A stretch of DNA of 39,191 nucleotides from Mycolicibacterium austroafricanum. Its GTDB lineage: Bacteria > Actinomycetota > Actinomycetes > Mycobacteriales > Mycobacteriaceae. This document shows positions 1 to 7,550 of this stretch, in pieces. Positions within the stretch are counted from its first letter, which is position 1. Each line of letters begins with the position of its first letter. The notes beneath the pieces were generated by a model. It made no database searches, was not told where the DNA came from, and saw nothing but the letters and a program-made list of their open reading frames with translations. Location: the NCBI RefSeq assembly GCF_902705885.1, contig NZ_CACSIP010000050.1, forward strand, positions 1 to 39,191, given 5' to 3'. A program made the position numbers and the translations under genes.

Positions 1-438
1 GATCCGCTCCTCGGCGAACGCCTGGTGCAGGATCTGCAATGTCTCGCCCAGCCGGCTTGATCGCTGCGCGAATGTGCCCCACTCAAGGCCAGCCCGCCGG
101 TGCTCGTCCTCGATCGAGCCGCTGCCGAGCCCCAACGTCAGGCGACCCCCCGAGATCTGGTCGAGGGTGGTCGCCATCTTCGCCAGCGTCACCGGGTGGC
201 GGAACTGGTTGCACAGCACCATGTGTCCGATGCGGATCCGGTCGGTGCGGGCCAGCAGGGCGGTGGCCAGTGTCCAGGCCTCCATCGAAGGATATTCGGG
301 CATCCCTGGGCCGTACAGATGGTCGTAGAGCCACAGCGAGTCGATTCCGAGCTGCTCGCAGCGCCGGGTGCGGTGCAGCATGTCATCGAACGAGAAGCCC
401 ATCTGGGGCAGGTAGACACCGATCTCGGGTCTGCTCAT
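1..438 (-). CDS. LLM-class flavin-dependent oxidoreductase, partial (N-terminal 146 residues)
   Basis: Read on the minus strand from ATG at 438, an open frame runs off the left edge of the window without a stop. The protein begins MSRPEIGVYLPQMGFSFDD and continues with LGIDSLWLYDHLYGPGMPEYPSMEAWTL-type sequence, then TDRIRIGHMVLCNQFRHP and LDQISGGRLTLGLGSGS. This is the usual N-terminal half of a luciferase-like monooxygenase TIM barrel, in the subgroup that commonly uses coenzyme F420 in mycobacteria. The C-terminal half is missing because the window ends, not because the gene is visibly broken. It is transcribed divergently from the second LLM gene at 567, so the two may share the 128-bp control region. 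The substrate cannot be told from sequence, and F420 rather than FMN dependence is inferred from the family. Confidence 0.85.
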   Translation of the reverse strand, partial: MSRPEIGVYLPQMGFSFDDMLHRTRRCEQLGIDSLWLYDHLYGPGMPEYPSMEAWTLATALLARTDRIRIGHMVLCNQFRHPVTLAKMATTLDQISGGRLTLGLGSGSIEDEHRRAGLEWGTFAQRSSRLGETLQILHQAFAEERI

Positions 439-566
439 GACCGCGTGGTCGCCTTTCCGCGTTCGGGTGCCGCTGTACATTCCCCCGCCTGCATGGTAAC
501 GACATTCTCAGTATTGGAGAAGGCAGTTCTGAAAAGTTCCATCTACCTCGAGCCGGAAGGGCCGAC

Positions 567-1493
567 ATGCAGTTCTCGATCACCCACCCGATGCACAGCC
601 ACCCGTACAACCCCGAACTCGTCGCGGGCGCCGGCATCGCGCAGGTCGCGGTGGCCGCCGAGAAGGCCGGCTTCGGCGGATTCGGGTTCACCGATCATCC
701 GGCGCCGACGCAGCGGTGGCTGGAAGCCGGTGGTCACGATGCGCTCGACCCCTTCGTGGCGATGAGTTACGCCGCCGCCCACACGACGACGTTGCGACTG
801 ATCCCGAATATTGTCGTGCTGCCGTACCGGAATCCGTTCGTGGTCGCCAAGGCGGGCGCGACCTTGGACCTGTTGTCGGACGGCCGGTTCACGCTGGCGG
901 TAGGGGCGGGCTACCTGAAACGCGAATTCGCGGCGCTGGGAGTTGATTTCGACGATCGGGCGGCGCTGTTCGAGGAGTCGCTCGAGGTGATCCGGGCAAT
1001 CTGGACGACCGACGACGTGACGTTCGAGGGCAAGCACTTCAGCGCCCGCGGTATCACGGCCCATCCCCGGCCGATGGCCAAGCCGCACCCCCCGATCTGG
1101 ATCGGTGGCAACACCGCGGCGGCGCGGGCCCGGGTGGCGGCCCACGGCCAGGGGTGGTGCCCGTTCCGGGCTCCTGCGGTGCTCGCCCGGACTGCGCGCA
1201 CCGCCACCCTGGACTCGGTCGAGCGCCTCACCGCCGGGATCGCAGATCTTCGGCGGCGCCTCGAGGACGCCGGTCGTGACCCTCGGGACATCGACGTGGT
1301 GTTCACCAACAGCGTCGGTGGCAGCCCTGGCGACGACGACTTCGACGCCGGCGCGTTCCTGACCGGGGTGGCCGAACTCGAGGCGGCGGGGGTGACCTGG
1401 GTTCAGGTGTCGGTGCCCGGGGACAGCCTGTCGCACGCGCTCGAAGCGATCGAGGAGTTCGGGTCCTCGGTCGTCGCCGAGGTCAGCCGTTGA
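567..1493 (+). CDS. LLM-class F420-dependent oxidoreductase
   Basis: A 308-residue cytosolic protein starting MQFSITHPMHSHPYNP. It has the order of the F420-dependent LLM family: an early GFGGFGFTDHPAPT segment, then RLIPNIVVLPYRNPFVVAKAGATLDLLSDGR, then the GVGAGYLKREF-like nucleotide-binding stretch (here AVGAGYLKREF), then HPRPMAKPHPPIWIGGNT. The length is normal for the family. The ATG at 567 gives the conserved N-terminus, although the open frame has no strong Shine-Dalgarno. The gene diverges from the partial LLM gene at 438 and converges on the MDR reductase, with an 11-bp overlap at the 3' ends (1483-1493). It probably reduces or oxidises a carbonyl, alcohol or enoyl substrate with F420 or FMN; the substrate is unknown. 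Confidence 0.85.
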   Translation: MQFSITHPMHSHPYNPELVAGAGIAQVAVAAEKAGFGGFGFTDHPAPTQRWLEAGGHDALDPFVAMSYAAAHTTTLRLIPNIVVLPYRNPFVVAKAGATLDLLSDGRFTLAVGAGYLKREFAALGVDFDDRAALFEESLEVIRAIWTTDDVTFEGKHFSARGITAHPRPMAKPHPPIWIGGNTAAARARVAAHGQGWCPFRAPAVLARTARTATLDSVERLTAGIADLRRRLEDAGRDPRDIDVVFTNSVGGSPGDDDFDAGAFLTGVAELEAAGVTWVQVSVPGDSLSHALEAIEEFGSSVVAEVSR

Positions 1494-2496
1494 GCCGCAC
1501 CAGCGTCTTGCCGATGTTGGCCCCGGTGAACAGGCCGTTGAGGGCATCGACGCAGGACTCGATGCCCTCGAAGATGTGCTCGCGGTGCACCAGCAAACCG
1601 TCATGTTCCCACTGCCGCAACGCCGCGAACGCCTCGTCGAAGCGGCCCCATTCGTCCAGCGCGTTGAACCCTTGCATCGTCGCGGTTTTCGCGAGCAGGT
1701 TCACATAGTTCGCCGGCCCGGGATGATCGCCGGTGAGATAGCTGGAGATGACTCCGCAGAGCACGACGCGTGCCTTGTGTGCCAGCCGGCCGAGCACCGC
1801 GTCGAGGATCGGACCGCCGACGTTGTCGAAGTACACGTCGACACCACGCGGACAGTGCTCCCTGAGCGCGGCAGGCAGGTCCTCGCCGCGGTAGTCGATG
1901 CACGCGTCGAATCCGAAGTCCTGCACCACGGCCCGGCATTTGTGCGCCCCGCCGGCAATGCCGACCACGCGTGCGCCGGCGATCTTGGCGATCTGGCCCG
2001 CCACCGAACCGGTCGCGCCCGCGGCCGCCGACACCACGACCGTCTCACCCGGCTGCGGGCGTCCGACACCGGTCATCCCGAAGTAGGCCGTGGCCCCGGT
2101 GGGGCCGTACACCGACATCACCGCCCGGTGGTCGACTTGATCTCCGGGCCCGGGCACCGGGGTGGTGAACAGGTCGTCGCGCACGAGTGTGTACTCCTGA
2201 AATCCCGTCAGGGTCGTCACGACGTCGCCGACGGAGTAGGCCGGACACCGGGACGCCACCACCTCGCCGATGCCCGCCGCGCGGATGCACTCACCCAGTT
2301 GCACCGGCGGCAAGTAGCTCGGCTGGTCGTCGAGCCAGGTCCGCGCCGCGGCGTCGATGCCCACGTAGCTGGTGCGCACCAGCGCCTCCCCGTCGCCGGG
2401 TTCGAGTGCGTCCACTGTCACCAGTTCGGTGTCCTCCGGCGCGACCAGCCCGCGTGGCCGGCGGCGCAACAGGATCTGGCGGTTCTTCGGCGGCAT
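1483..2496 (-). CDS. NADP-dependent MDR oxidoreductase (leukotriene B4 12-hydroxydehydrogenase / PTGR-like)
   Basis: A zinc-free medium-chain reductase of 337 residues if read from the MPPKNRQILL methionine at 2496; an in-frame ATG at 2514 would add MGSFWL. It has the N-terminal GroES-like fold (GDGEALVRTSYVGIDAAARTWL), then a Rossmann domain with the VSAAAGATGSVAGQIAKIAG nucleotide-binding motif, then DVYFDNVGGPILD and VVLCGVISSY, all typical of the PTGR / YncB-like enoyl reductase group. It lacks the Cys/His zinc ligands of classical alcohol dehydrogenases. The likely activity is NADPH-dependent reduction of alpha,beta-unsaturated ketones or aldehydes; the natural substrate is unknown. It converges with the upstream LLM gene and is followed upstream on the same strand by DUF427, 46 bp away. 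Confidence 0.85.
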   Translation of the reverse strand: MPPKNRQILLRRRPRGLVAPEDTELVTVDALEPGDGEALVRTSYVGIDAAARTWLDDQPSYLPPVQLGECIRAAGIGEVVASRCPAYSVGDVVTTLTGFQEYTLVRDDLFTTPVPGPGDQVDHRAVMSVYGPTGATAYFGMTGVGRPQPGETVVVSAAAGATGSVAGQIAKIAGARVVGIAGGAHKCRAVVQDFGFDACIDYRGEDLPAALREHCPRGVDVYFDNVGGPILDAVLGRLAHKARVVLCGVISSYLTGDHPGPANYVNLLAKTATMQGFNALDEWGRFDEAFAALRQWEHDGLLVHREHIFEGIESCVDALNGLFTGANIGKTLVRLNG

Positions 2497-2542
2497 CAGC
2501 CAGAAACTACCCAAGCCGCGGCTGGGCCGGACCCGATCACGT

Positions 2543-3238
2543 TCATTTCGGCGGCCACAGGGCGGGCTTCGGCAACTCGGCTAGCACCTGCAGCCTCGAC
2601 TCGTCGAAACTCAACATGCCCTTGATCGGCCGGCTCTCGGGCAGCGGGTCCTGGTAGCTCCACGCCACGTCATCGACGACGGTGCCGCCGACGCCGGCAC
2701 ACCAGTAGGTGGCGTGGCCTTTGTAGTTGCAGTAGCTGGTCGTCGCGGATCGGCTCAGCAGATCCGTGCGAACGAGCGACGGATCGACATAGAGCCGCGG
2801 CTCGAGCGCGGTCTCGAACAGGATCGTCGTGTCGTCGGTGTCGACCAGGCTCGTGCCGAGCACGTCGACCCGCAGCCGCCGGCTGGTCGGGCGGCAGTCC
2901 ACCCGGTGGTACGGGTTGGGCGGATAGTGCACCAACGGTCGGCCCTCCTCGATCCAGCTGTCCATCAGCGCCCAGGGCACCACCACGTAGCCGGGAGCTT
3001 CGGGTACCGGATCGCCCTGCAGGTCCCCGATCTCGTCGGCCGCGAAGGCGAAGCTGAGCGGGCGGCCGCGGCGGTGCACCATCAGGGCGTGTTCGGTGTC
3101 GATGACCGTGTGCCCGTCGCGGATCGCCTGAACCCGCCGCGGGTGCGGCTCGATGTACACGACGTCGTCGGCGACCGGGGGAGTGAGCCGCCCGGCACGG
3201 TCGCCGCTGAGCGGGCCCGTTCCAGCGACCAGGCTCAT
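2543..3238 (-). CDS. DUF427 domain protein
   Basis: A 231-residue protein with two related DUF427-type segments. The first holds VVYIEPHPRRVQAIRDGHTVIDTEHALMV and a VPWALMDSWIEE stretch; the second holds LGTSLVDTDDTTILFET, then TSYCNYKGHATYW and DVAWSYQDPLPESRPIKGMLSFDE. The YCxYKGxAxYW and AW.Y..P.....I.G...F motifs are the recognisable core of the family. The biochemical role of DUF427 is not established. There is no signal peptide or membrane segment. The ATG at 3238 lies about 50 nt below a plausible sigma-70 type promoter on the same strand. It is divergent from the acyltransferase gene at 3473 and may be co-transcribed with the MDR reductase downstream. Confidence 0.85.
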   Translation of the reverse strand: MSLVAGTGPLSGDRAGRLTPPVADDVVYIEPHPRRVQAIRDGHTVIDTEHALMVHRRGRPLSFAFAADEIGDLQGDPVPEAPGYVVVPWALMDSWIEEGRPLVHYPPNPYHRVDCRPTSRRLRVDVLGTSLVDTDDTTILFETALEPRLYVDPSLVRTDLLSRSATTSYCNYKGHATYWCAGVGGTVVDDVAWSYQDPLPESRPIKGMLSFDESRLQVLAELPKPALWPPK

Positions 3239-3287
3239 CGAAGGTTCCCGGTGACAGTCGGACTCGTGGGCGTCTGCATGCCTTCAG

Positions 3288-3315
3288 ACCTTACAAAGTC
3301 TTGTCAAGATGTCAC
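3288..3315 (-). promoter_or_regulatory. candidate sigma-70-type promoter for the DUF427 gene
   Basis: Read on the minus strand, GTGACA (complement of 3310-3315) is followed after 16 nt by TAAGGT (complement of 3288-3293), preceded by TTG in the extended -10 region. This matches the TTGACA / TANNNT pattern at 5 of 6 and 4 of 6 positions. It sits 50 nt above the DUF427 start and within the divergent 234-bp gap shared with the acyltransferase gene. There is no experimental support. Confidence 0.35.
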
Positions 3316-3472
3316 GCTCACCGGTCAGGCCCGCAGGTCGGCTCGTGGCAACAAATGGTGTCGGTTTGGGCGAAGGAGACATCCGGTGTGCCGAACCCCT
3401 GTCAAATGGGTACCACGACCATGATCGCCACCGACGGGGTGAGACGGTCGGCCGGAAACGAACGGGGTGAGA

Positions 3473-4903
3473 GTGAAACGGCTCAACGGCGTGGACGCCA
3501 TGATGCTGTACAGCGAGACCCCCGAGATCCACATGCACACCCTCAAGATCGGTGTCCTCGACGTGTCGAACGTCGAGGGTTACGACTTCGAGCTGTTCCG
3601 AGCGGTGGCCGCGGCCCGACTGCACGCGTTGGCCCCGTTGCGGTATCAGCTGGTCGACATCCCGCTGAAGCTCCACCACCCGATGTGGGTGCAGAACGCC
3701 GAGATCGACCTCGACTACCACCTGCGCCGTGCCCGGGTCGCCGCCCCGGGAGGACGCCGCGAACTCGACGAACTGATCGGGCAGATCGCCGGCACGCCGC
3801 TGGACCGCGATCATCCGCTGTGGGAGATGTACGTCGCGGAAGGGTTGGCCGACAACCGCATCGCGATCATCCACAAGGTCCACCACGTGCTGGCCGACGG
3901 TGTGGCCTCCGCCAACCAGCTGGCGATGGCGATCCAGCCCCAGGAGCCCGCGGTGGGGGGACAGTTGGCGGCGGCCCCCGCCGATTCGGGAACGCCGACC
4001 AACCTGCTCAAGGCCGCCGGACAGGACCACCTCAGGCAGCTGCGGAGACTGCCCCAGCTGGTTAACCGGACCGCCGCCGGTGTGCTGCGGGTTCAGAAGA
4101 AGTCCAGGCAGCGCGGCCGCAACCCCGACTTGGCACGCAACTTCGCGCCGCCGCCCACGTTCATCAACCATGTGGTGACGCCGGGACGGCGATTCGCCAC
4201 CGCGCCGCTGGCACTACCCGACGTGAAAGAGACCGCCAGGCACCTCGGCGTGACCCTCAACGACATCGTGCTGGCAACAGCGGCCGGTGCCCTGCGCCGA
4301 CTGCAGCTGCGTTACGACGGCAGAGCCGACGCACCGCTGATCGCCGGAGTCCCGGTGAGTGTCGACCCGTCCCCGCAGCGGCTCGTGGGCAACGAATTCA
4401 CCTACATGACACCGTCTTTGCCGGTCCACATCGACGATCCGCTGGAGCGGGTCCGGCTCACCGCGCTGTCGACGGCGATCGCCAAGGAGAACCATCAGCT
4501 GCTGGGACCCACCCTGATTCCGTCCTGGTTGACCTATCTGCCGCCGGCGCTGACGCCAGGAATCTTCCGCAGTCAGGCTCGCCGGGTCGAATCCGCGACC
4601 GTGATGAACCTGACGATCTCCAATGTGCCGGGACCGCGGCAACGGGGATTCGTCGAAGGCGCGACGGTGGACGAGATCTATTCGGTGGGGCCGATCGTCG
4701 CAGGCAGCGGAATGAACATCACCGTGTGGAGCTACGTCGACCAGCTCGCCATCTCGGTGCTGACCGACGACCGAACCCTCGCCGACCCGCACGAGGCCAC
4801 CGATGCGCTGATCGATTCCTTCGTCGAGATCCGCCGGGCTGCCGGGCTGGCCGACGCGCTGACCGTCGTCGAGAACGCCATGCCGATGGCCCCGGCGACG
4901 TAG
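3473..4903 (+). CDS. WS/DGAT/MGAT family O-acyltransferase
   Basis: A 476-residue acyltransferase of the wax ester synthase / diacylglycerol acyltransferase family, which esterifies an acyl-CoA to diacylglycerol or a long-chain alcohol for storage lipid. The active-site motif HHxxxDG is intact as HHVLADG at about residues 137-143. The N-terminus (VKRLNGVDAMMLYSETPEIHMHTLKIG) and the late stretch TVMNLTISNVPGPRQRG are both family hallmarks, and the length is standard. I chose GTG 3473 because mycobacterial relatives start with KRLNG; an in-frame GTG at 3467 would add two residues. It stands alone on the plus strand, divergent from DUF427. Mycobacteria carry many paralogues, so the exact substrate is not predictable. 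Confidence 0.9.
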   Translation: MKRLNGVDAMMLYSETPEIHMHTLKIGVLDVSNVEGYDFELFRAVAAARLHALAPLRYQLVDIPLKLHHPMWVQNAEIDLDYHLRRARVAAPGGRRELDELIGQIAGTPLDRDHPLWEMYVAEGLADNRIAIIHKVHHVLADGVASANQLAMAIQPQEPAVGGQLAAAPADSGTPTNLLKAAGQDHLRQLRRLPQLVNRTAAGVLRVQKKSRQRGRNPDLARNFAPPPTFINHVVTPGRRFATAPLALPDVKETARHLGVTLNDIVLATAAGALRRLQLRYDGRADAPLIAGVPVSVDPSPQRLVGNEFTYMTPSLPVHIDDPLERVRLTALSTAIAKENHQLLGPTLIPSWLTYLPPALTPGIFRSQARRVESATVMNLTISNVPGPRQRGFVEGATVDEIYSVGPIVAGSGMNITVWSYVDQLAISVLTDDRTLADPHEATDALIDSFVEIRRAAGLADALTVVENAMPMAPAT

Positions 4904-5085
4904 CTTCCCGGCTACGTCGGTATCCCGGACGGAAACCGTTGCTCGGTTGGTTGTTTCGCCGCGCCCGCAGGTGCCGCCGGGCGTTCCCGGAGCCCGGCGG
5001 GCTTTACAGATGTATGAAAAAGTGTCACGCTGTCTGTGCGCGAGACGGCTGGCGCACAAGGTGCGGCGATGACGCAGAAGTCCTC

Positions 5086-5092
5086 AGGGAGG
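5086..5092 (+). promoter_or_regulatory. strong ribosome binding site deciding the start at 5099
   Basis: AGGGAGG lies 6 nt upstream of GTG 5099, the best Shine-Dalgarno match near the first member of the tandem unknown pair. In-frame alternatives GTG 5036 and ATG 5069 have weaker or no match (AAGGTG above 5069). Confidence 0.5.
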
Positions 5093-5098
5093 CAGACG

Positions 5099-5692
5099 GT
5101 GACTGCTCGCACGTCCGAGGTCGACGGCCTTCGACCGGTCGAACGGCGGAGCTCCGGAGTGCGCAGCTCAGGTGGCGTGCTGCTCGCTTACCACCTGACG
5201 GCAGTCGCGGCCGACGTCGAGGACGTCGTCCGCCACGCGGGGGGATGGCTCTGCGACCGGGCCCGGGCAGGCTGGCAGGTCACTGTGCTGGTGCCACCGG
5301 GCAGCGATACCCGCGCACTGACGATCCTGGGTGTGGGCGTGGGAAGCTGGGAACCCGGCGCGTCCGCGCTGGGGTCCGAACCACCGGCCGCAGTCGCGGT
5401 GGGAGCCGGTGTCCTGTGCCGACACGAAGACCTGCGCCGGGAAGTGCTGGGCACCGTCGAGGTCGAAAGCAGCGAGGTCACCGTGTGGGGGGAGGCGCCC
5501 CCGTTCACCACCGACCTGAGATTCGGCCGCGTGCACCACCCTCTGAGCGTCGCCGCGCAGGCATTCAAGGCGCGAGCACTTTCGCAATGCGACTCTGCGG
5601 GCACCGCGCCGGCCGTCGAACAGTTCCTCAGTTGTGCGCTGTGGTACCCGCCAGAGGGCGGCGATCTGGTGCCGGTCTCATCAAGCCGGTGA
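5099..5692 (+). CDS. unrecognised protein, first of two tandem paralogues
   Basis: I do not recognise this family. From GTG 5099 the product is 197 residues (208 from GTG 5036 plus later trimming, 207 from ATG 5069). There is no signal peptide or clear membrane helix. It shares with the next gene the motif GG(W/F)LCDRARAGW (residues 48-59 here), followed by V.VL....DTRAL.ILG, then EVTVWG, then V.HP(L/M)S.AA.AFKA.AL. This fixes one alignable domain of about 140 residues containing an invariant Cys. The stop codon overlaps the start of the next gene by 4 nt (GTGA), so the two are translationally coupled and probably interact or act together. The nearest upstream gene on the same strand is the WS/DGAT acyltransferase, 195 bp away; any functional link to it is speculation. 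Confidence 0.65.
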   Translation: MTARTSEVDGLRPVERRSSGVRSSGGVLLAYHLTAVAADVEDVVRHAGGWLCDRARAGWQVTVLVPPGSDTRALTILGVGVGSWEPGASALGSEPPAAVAVGAGVLCRHEDLRREVLGTVEVESSEVTVWGEAPPFTTDLRFGRVHHPLSVAAQAFKARALSQCDSAGTAPAVEQFLSCALWYPPEGGDLVPVSSSR

Positions 5693-6267
5693 CCGAGGAC
5701 CGAATACCGGAGGCCTCGCGACGCCTGGACCCCCGAGGCGAGCACGGCGCCGGCGACGACCGCCTACACCGCGTCCGTCTCCTGGTGCCCGGCGCGGGAG
5801 TCGGGGAGGTCGTGCGGTCTGTGGGCGGGTTCCTCTGCGACCGGGCGCGCGCCGGGTGGGACGTCAGGGTGCTCCTCACAGCGCCGTGCGACACGCGCGC
5901 GCTGCGGATCCTCGGCATCGCGGCACACGAACTCGACGCCGACCTGCTGTCGGTGATCGAGGGGCTCTCCCGCGGCGGCGCACTCGCGCTCGGCGCCGAT
6001 GTCCTGGCCCGGGACGCCGACAGCCGCGAGCAGGTGTCGCGACTGATCAGCCGGGGTCGGGCCGAGGTCACCGTGTGGGGCCGACCGACACTGGGCAACC
6101 TCACCCAGGGCCTCGAGCCGGTGGCCCATCCGATGAGCGCGGCGGCCAGGGCGTTCAAGGCGCATGCACTTCGGGCCATCGGCGGCGCTACGGACAGCGG
6201 TGCTGCCGTCGAACCGCACGAGACGTTGTTCCGGGTCCGCGGGTCACGCCGGCGTCGCTCGCTCTGA
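5689..6267 (+). CDS. unrecognised protein, second of two tandem paralogues
   Basis: A 192-residue product from GTG 5689, whose start overlaps the stop of the preceding paralogue. The domain aligns along most of its length: VVRSVGGFLCDRARAGW at about 41-57, VRVLLTAPCDTRALRILG, RAEVTVWGRP, and VAHPMSAAARAFKAHALRAIGG. It differs in the N-terminal 25 residues, which are acidic and Arg-rich, and ends in a basic tail (RVRGSRRRRSL). No signal peptide or transmembrane segment is apparent. The start choice rests on the 4-nt overlap and on the alignment beginning soon afterwards. The frame is open for a long way upstream on this strand, but that extension reads through the coding sequence of the preceding genes in another frame and is spurious. 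Function unknown. Confidence 0.65.
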   Translation: MTEDRIPEASRRLDPRGEHGAGDDRLHRVRLLVPGAGVGEVVRSVGGFLCDRARAGWDVRVLLTAPCDTRALRILGIAAHELDADLLSVIEGLSRGGALALGADVLARDADSREQVSRLISRGRAEVTVWGRPTLGNLTQGLEPVAHPMSAAARAFKAHALRAIGGATDSGAAVEPHETLFRVRGSRRRRSL

Positions 6268-6276
6268 AAGCGAAAG

Positions 6277-6531
6277 CTAGCGGGTCTCGGGGTTGCGGTG
6301 GACGTACCAGCTGCGCGCCACGACGCCGAAGACCAGCGCCGCGAAGCCGACCACAAACCAGTCCTCGACACGACCGGCGTGGTTGCCGTGCAGCATCAGC
6401 AGAAGGAAGATCCCCCCCAGCACCCCACCGATCTGCTGGACGCGGGGATTCTCCTTCGACCAGCCCCACTCCGCGGACGGCACATCCTCGACGTCGACGC
6501 CGCTGCGACGTTCCACCTCGGTGCTTGCCAC
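6277..6531 (-). CDS. DUF2631 small membrane protein
   Basis: An 84-residue protein, MASTEVERRSGVDVEDVPSA at the N-terminus, with a hydrophilic first 30 residues. Two hydrophobic stretches follow (about 34-48, GGVLGGIFLLLMLHG, and 57-72, WFVVGFAALVFGVVAR), ending in a short charged tail. The WGWSKENPRVQQIGG segment before the first membrane helix is typical of the DUF2631 family found across mycobacteria (an Rv2876-like protein, in M. tuberculosis next to mpt70). Its role is unknown. It ends only 9 bp from the stop of the tandem unknown pair, on the opposite strand, and is divergent from the SDR at 6640. Confidence 0.8.
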   Translation of the reverse strand: MASTEVERRSGVDVEDVPSAEWGWSKENPRVQQIGGVLGGIFLLLMLHGNHAGRVEDWFVVGFAALVFGVVARSWYVHRNPETR

Positions 6532-6639
6532 GGCTGCTCCTCACATTCGGGGCTCGGTTGCGTCATTCTGACACAGGTCTACTACGAGCGGCCGTAGAGG
6601 CACCGAATGCGCAGCATCAGCGCAGTAGGCTCGCCGGTC

Positions 6640-7488
6640 ATGACAGCGCAGAACGCAGCAGGCCCTTTCGGCGACAAGGTCGTCTTCGTCACAGGTGCGG
6701 CACGGGGTCAGGGACGGGCACACGCCATCCGGTTCGCCGAGGCGGGCGCCGACGTCATCGCGGTCGATCTGTGCGACCAGATCGACAGTGTCGCCTACCC
6801 GATGGCGACGCCGGAAGACCTCGACGAGACGGTGCGACTGGTCGATAAGACCGGTAGGCGGATAGTCGCCGAGCAGGGCGACGTGCGCGACCGCGAGCGG
6901 CTTGCCGAGGTCGTGGCGCGCGGGGTCGAAGAGTTCGGGCGCCTCGACTTCGTGCTCGCCAACGCCGGAATCCTGCCTGCCGCCGGCCGACAGGGCCGCG
7001 ACATCACCGCCTACACCGACGCCATCGGCGTGATGCTCAACGGTGTCTACTTCACCATCGAGGCCGCGCTGCCCGCGCTGCTGGCCAACCCCGACGGTGG
7101 CGCCATCGTGATCACCAGTTCGGCAGCCGGTTTCAAATCCGTCAGCACCGATTTCGAGAGCATGAGCCACGGCGCCGCCGGATACACCGCCGCCAAACAC
7201 GGCGTCGTCGGCCTGATGCGGCACTTCGCCACCTCACTGGCGAGCAAGAACATCCGGGTGAACTCGGTGCATCCGGGCGGCGTCGCGACCCCGATGGTGC
7301 TCAACGAGGCCATGGCCGGTTTCGTCGCCGAGCACCCGTCATTCGGCGAGTCCCAGCGCCCGCTGCTCACCATCCCGATGATGGAACCCGACGAGGTAAG
7401 CGAGACGATGCTGTACCTGTGCGGACCGGCCGGACGCCACATCACCGGGGTGGCGCTGCCCGTGGACGCCGGGCTGATGCTCAAGTAG
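6640..7488 (+). CDS. mycofactocin-coupled SDR family oxidoreductase
   Basis: A 282-residue short-chain dehydrogenase. The glycine motif is TGAARGQGR, the asparagine motif is NAGIL, and the catalytic Ser-Tyr-Lys set is visible as ITSSAAGF followed by YTAAKHG. After the second strand it carries the extra segment YPMATPEDLDETVRLVDKTGRR, the insertion that marks SDRs whose non-exchangeable NAD is thought to be recycled through mycofactocin rather than free NAD(P). The start at ATG 6640 (MTAQNAAGPFGDKVVFVTG) is preferred over the in-frame ATG 6607, which adds an unconserved leader. It probably oxidises an alcohol. It converges on the photolyase gene, 35 bp away, across a short tandem duplication. 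Confidence 0.88.
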   Translation: MTAQNAAGPFGDKVVFVTGAARGQGRAHAIRFAEAGADVIAVDLCDQIDSVAYPMATPEDLDETVRLVDKTGRRIVAEQGDVRDRERLAEVVARGVEEFGRLDFVLANAGILPAAGRQGRDITAYTDAIGVMLNGVYFTIEAALPALLANPDGGAIVITSSAAGFKSVSTDFESMSHGAAGYTAAKHGVVGLMRHFATSLASKNIRVNSVHPGGVATPMVLNEAMAGFVAEHPSFGESQRPLLTIPMMEPDEVSETMLYLCGPAGRHITGVALPVDAGLMLK

Positions 7489-7550
7489 CCGTACCGGCTG
7501 TACTTCAACGCGCCGTACCGGCTTTACTTCAACGCGCCGTACCGGCGCAA
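7489..7550. repeat. 24-bp tandem duplication at the 3' end of the photolyase gene
   Basis: Two adjacent 24-bp copies (7489-7512 and 7513-7536) differ at one base, and a partial third follows (7537 on). The copy nearer the gene encodes the last residues RYGALK and the TAA stop of the photolyase on the minus strand. The single difference turns that TAA into TAC in the distal copy, so the distal copy is a non-coding echo of the gene's end. Confidence 0.8.

Noticed and set aside
3284..4171. Minus-strand open frame of 295 codons opposite the WS/DGAT gene
   Set aside because: The plus-strand gene has a clear active-site motif; the minus frame is low-complexity shadow with no domain.
4726..5688. 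Apparent upstream extension of the second tandem unknown gene through the acyltransferase end and first paralogue
   Set aside because: The first 321 codons read in a shifted frame over two other genes and are Arg/Gly-rich; the alignment of paralogues starts after 5689.
5686..5695. Possible frameshift joining the two unknown paralogues
   Set aside because: Each copy has its own full domain and there is a standard 4-nt GTGA overlap, so two coupled genes are more likely.
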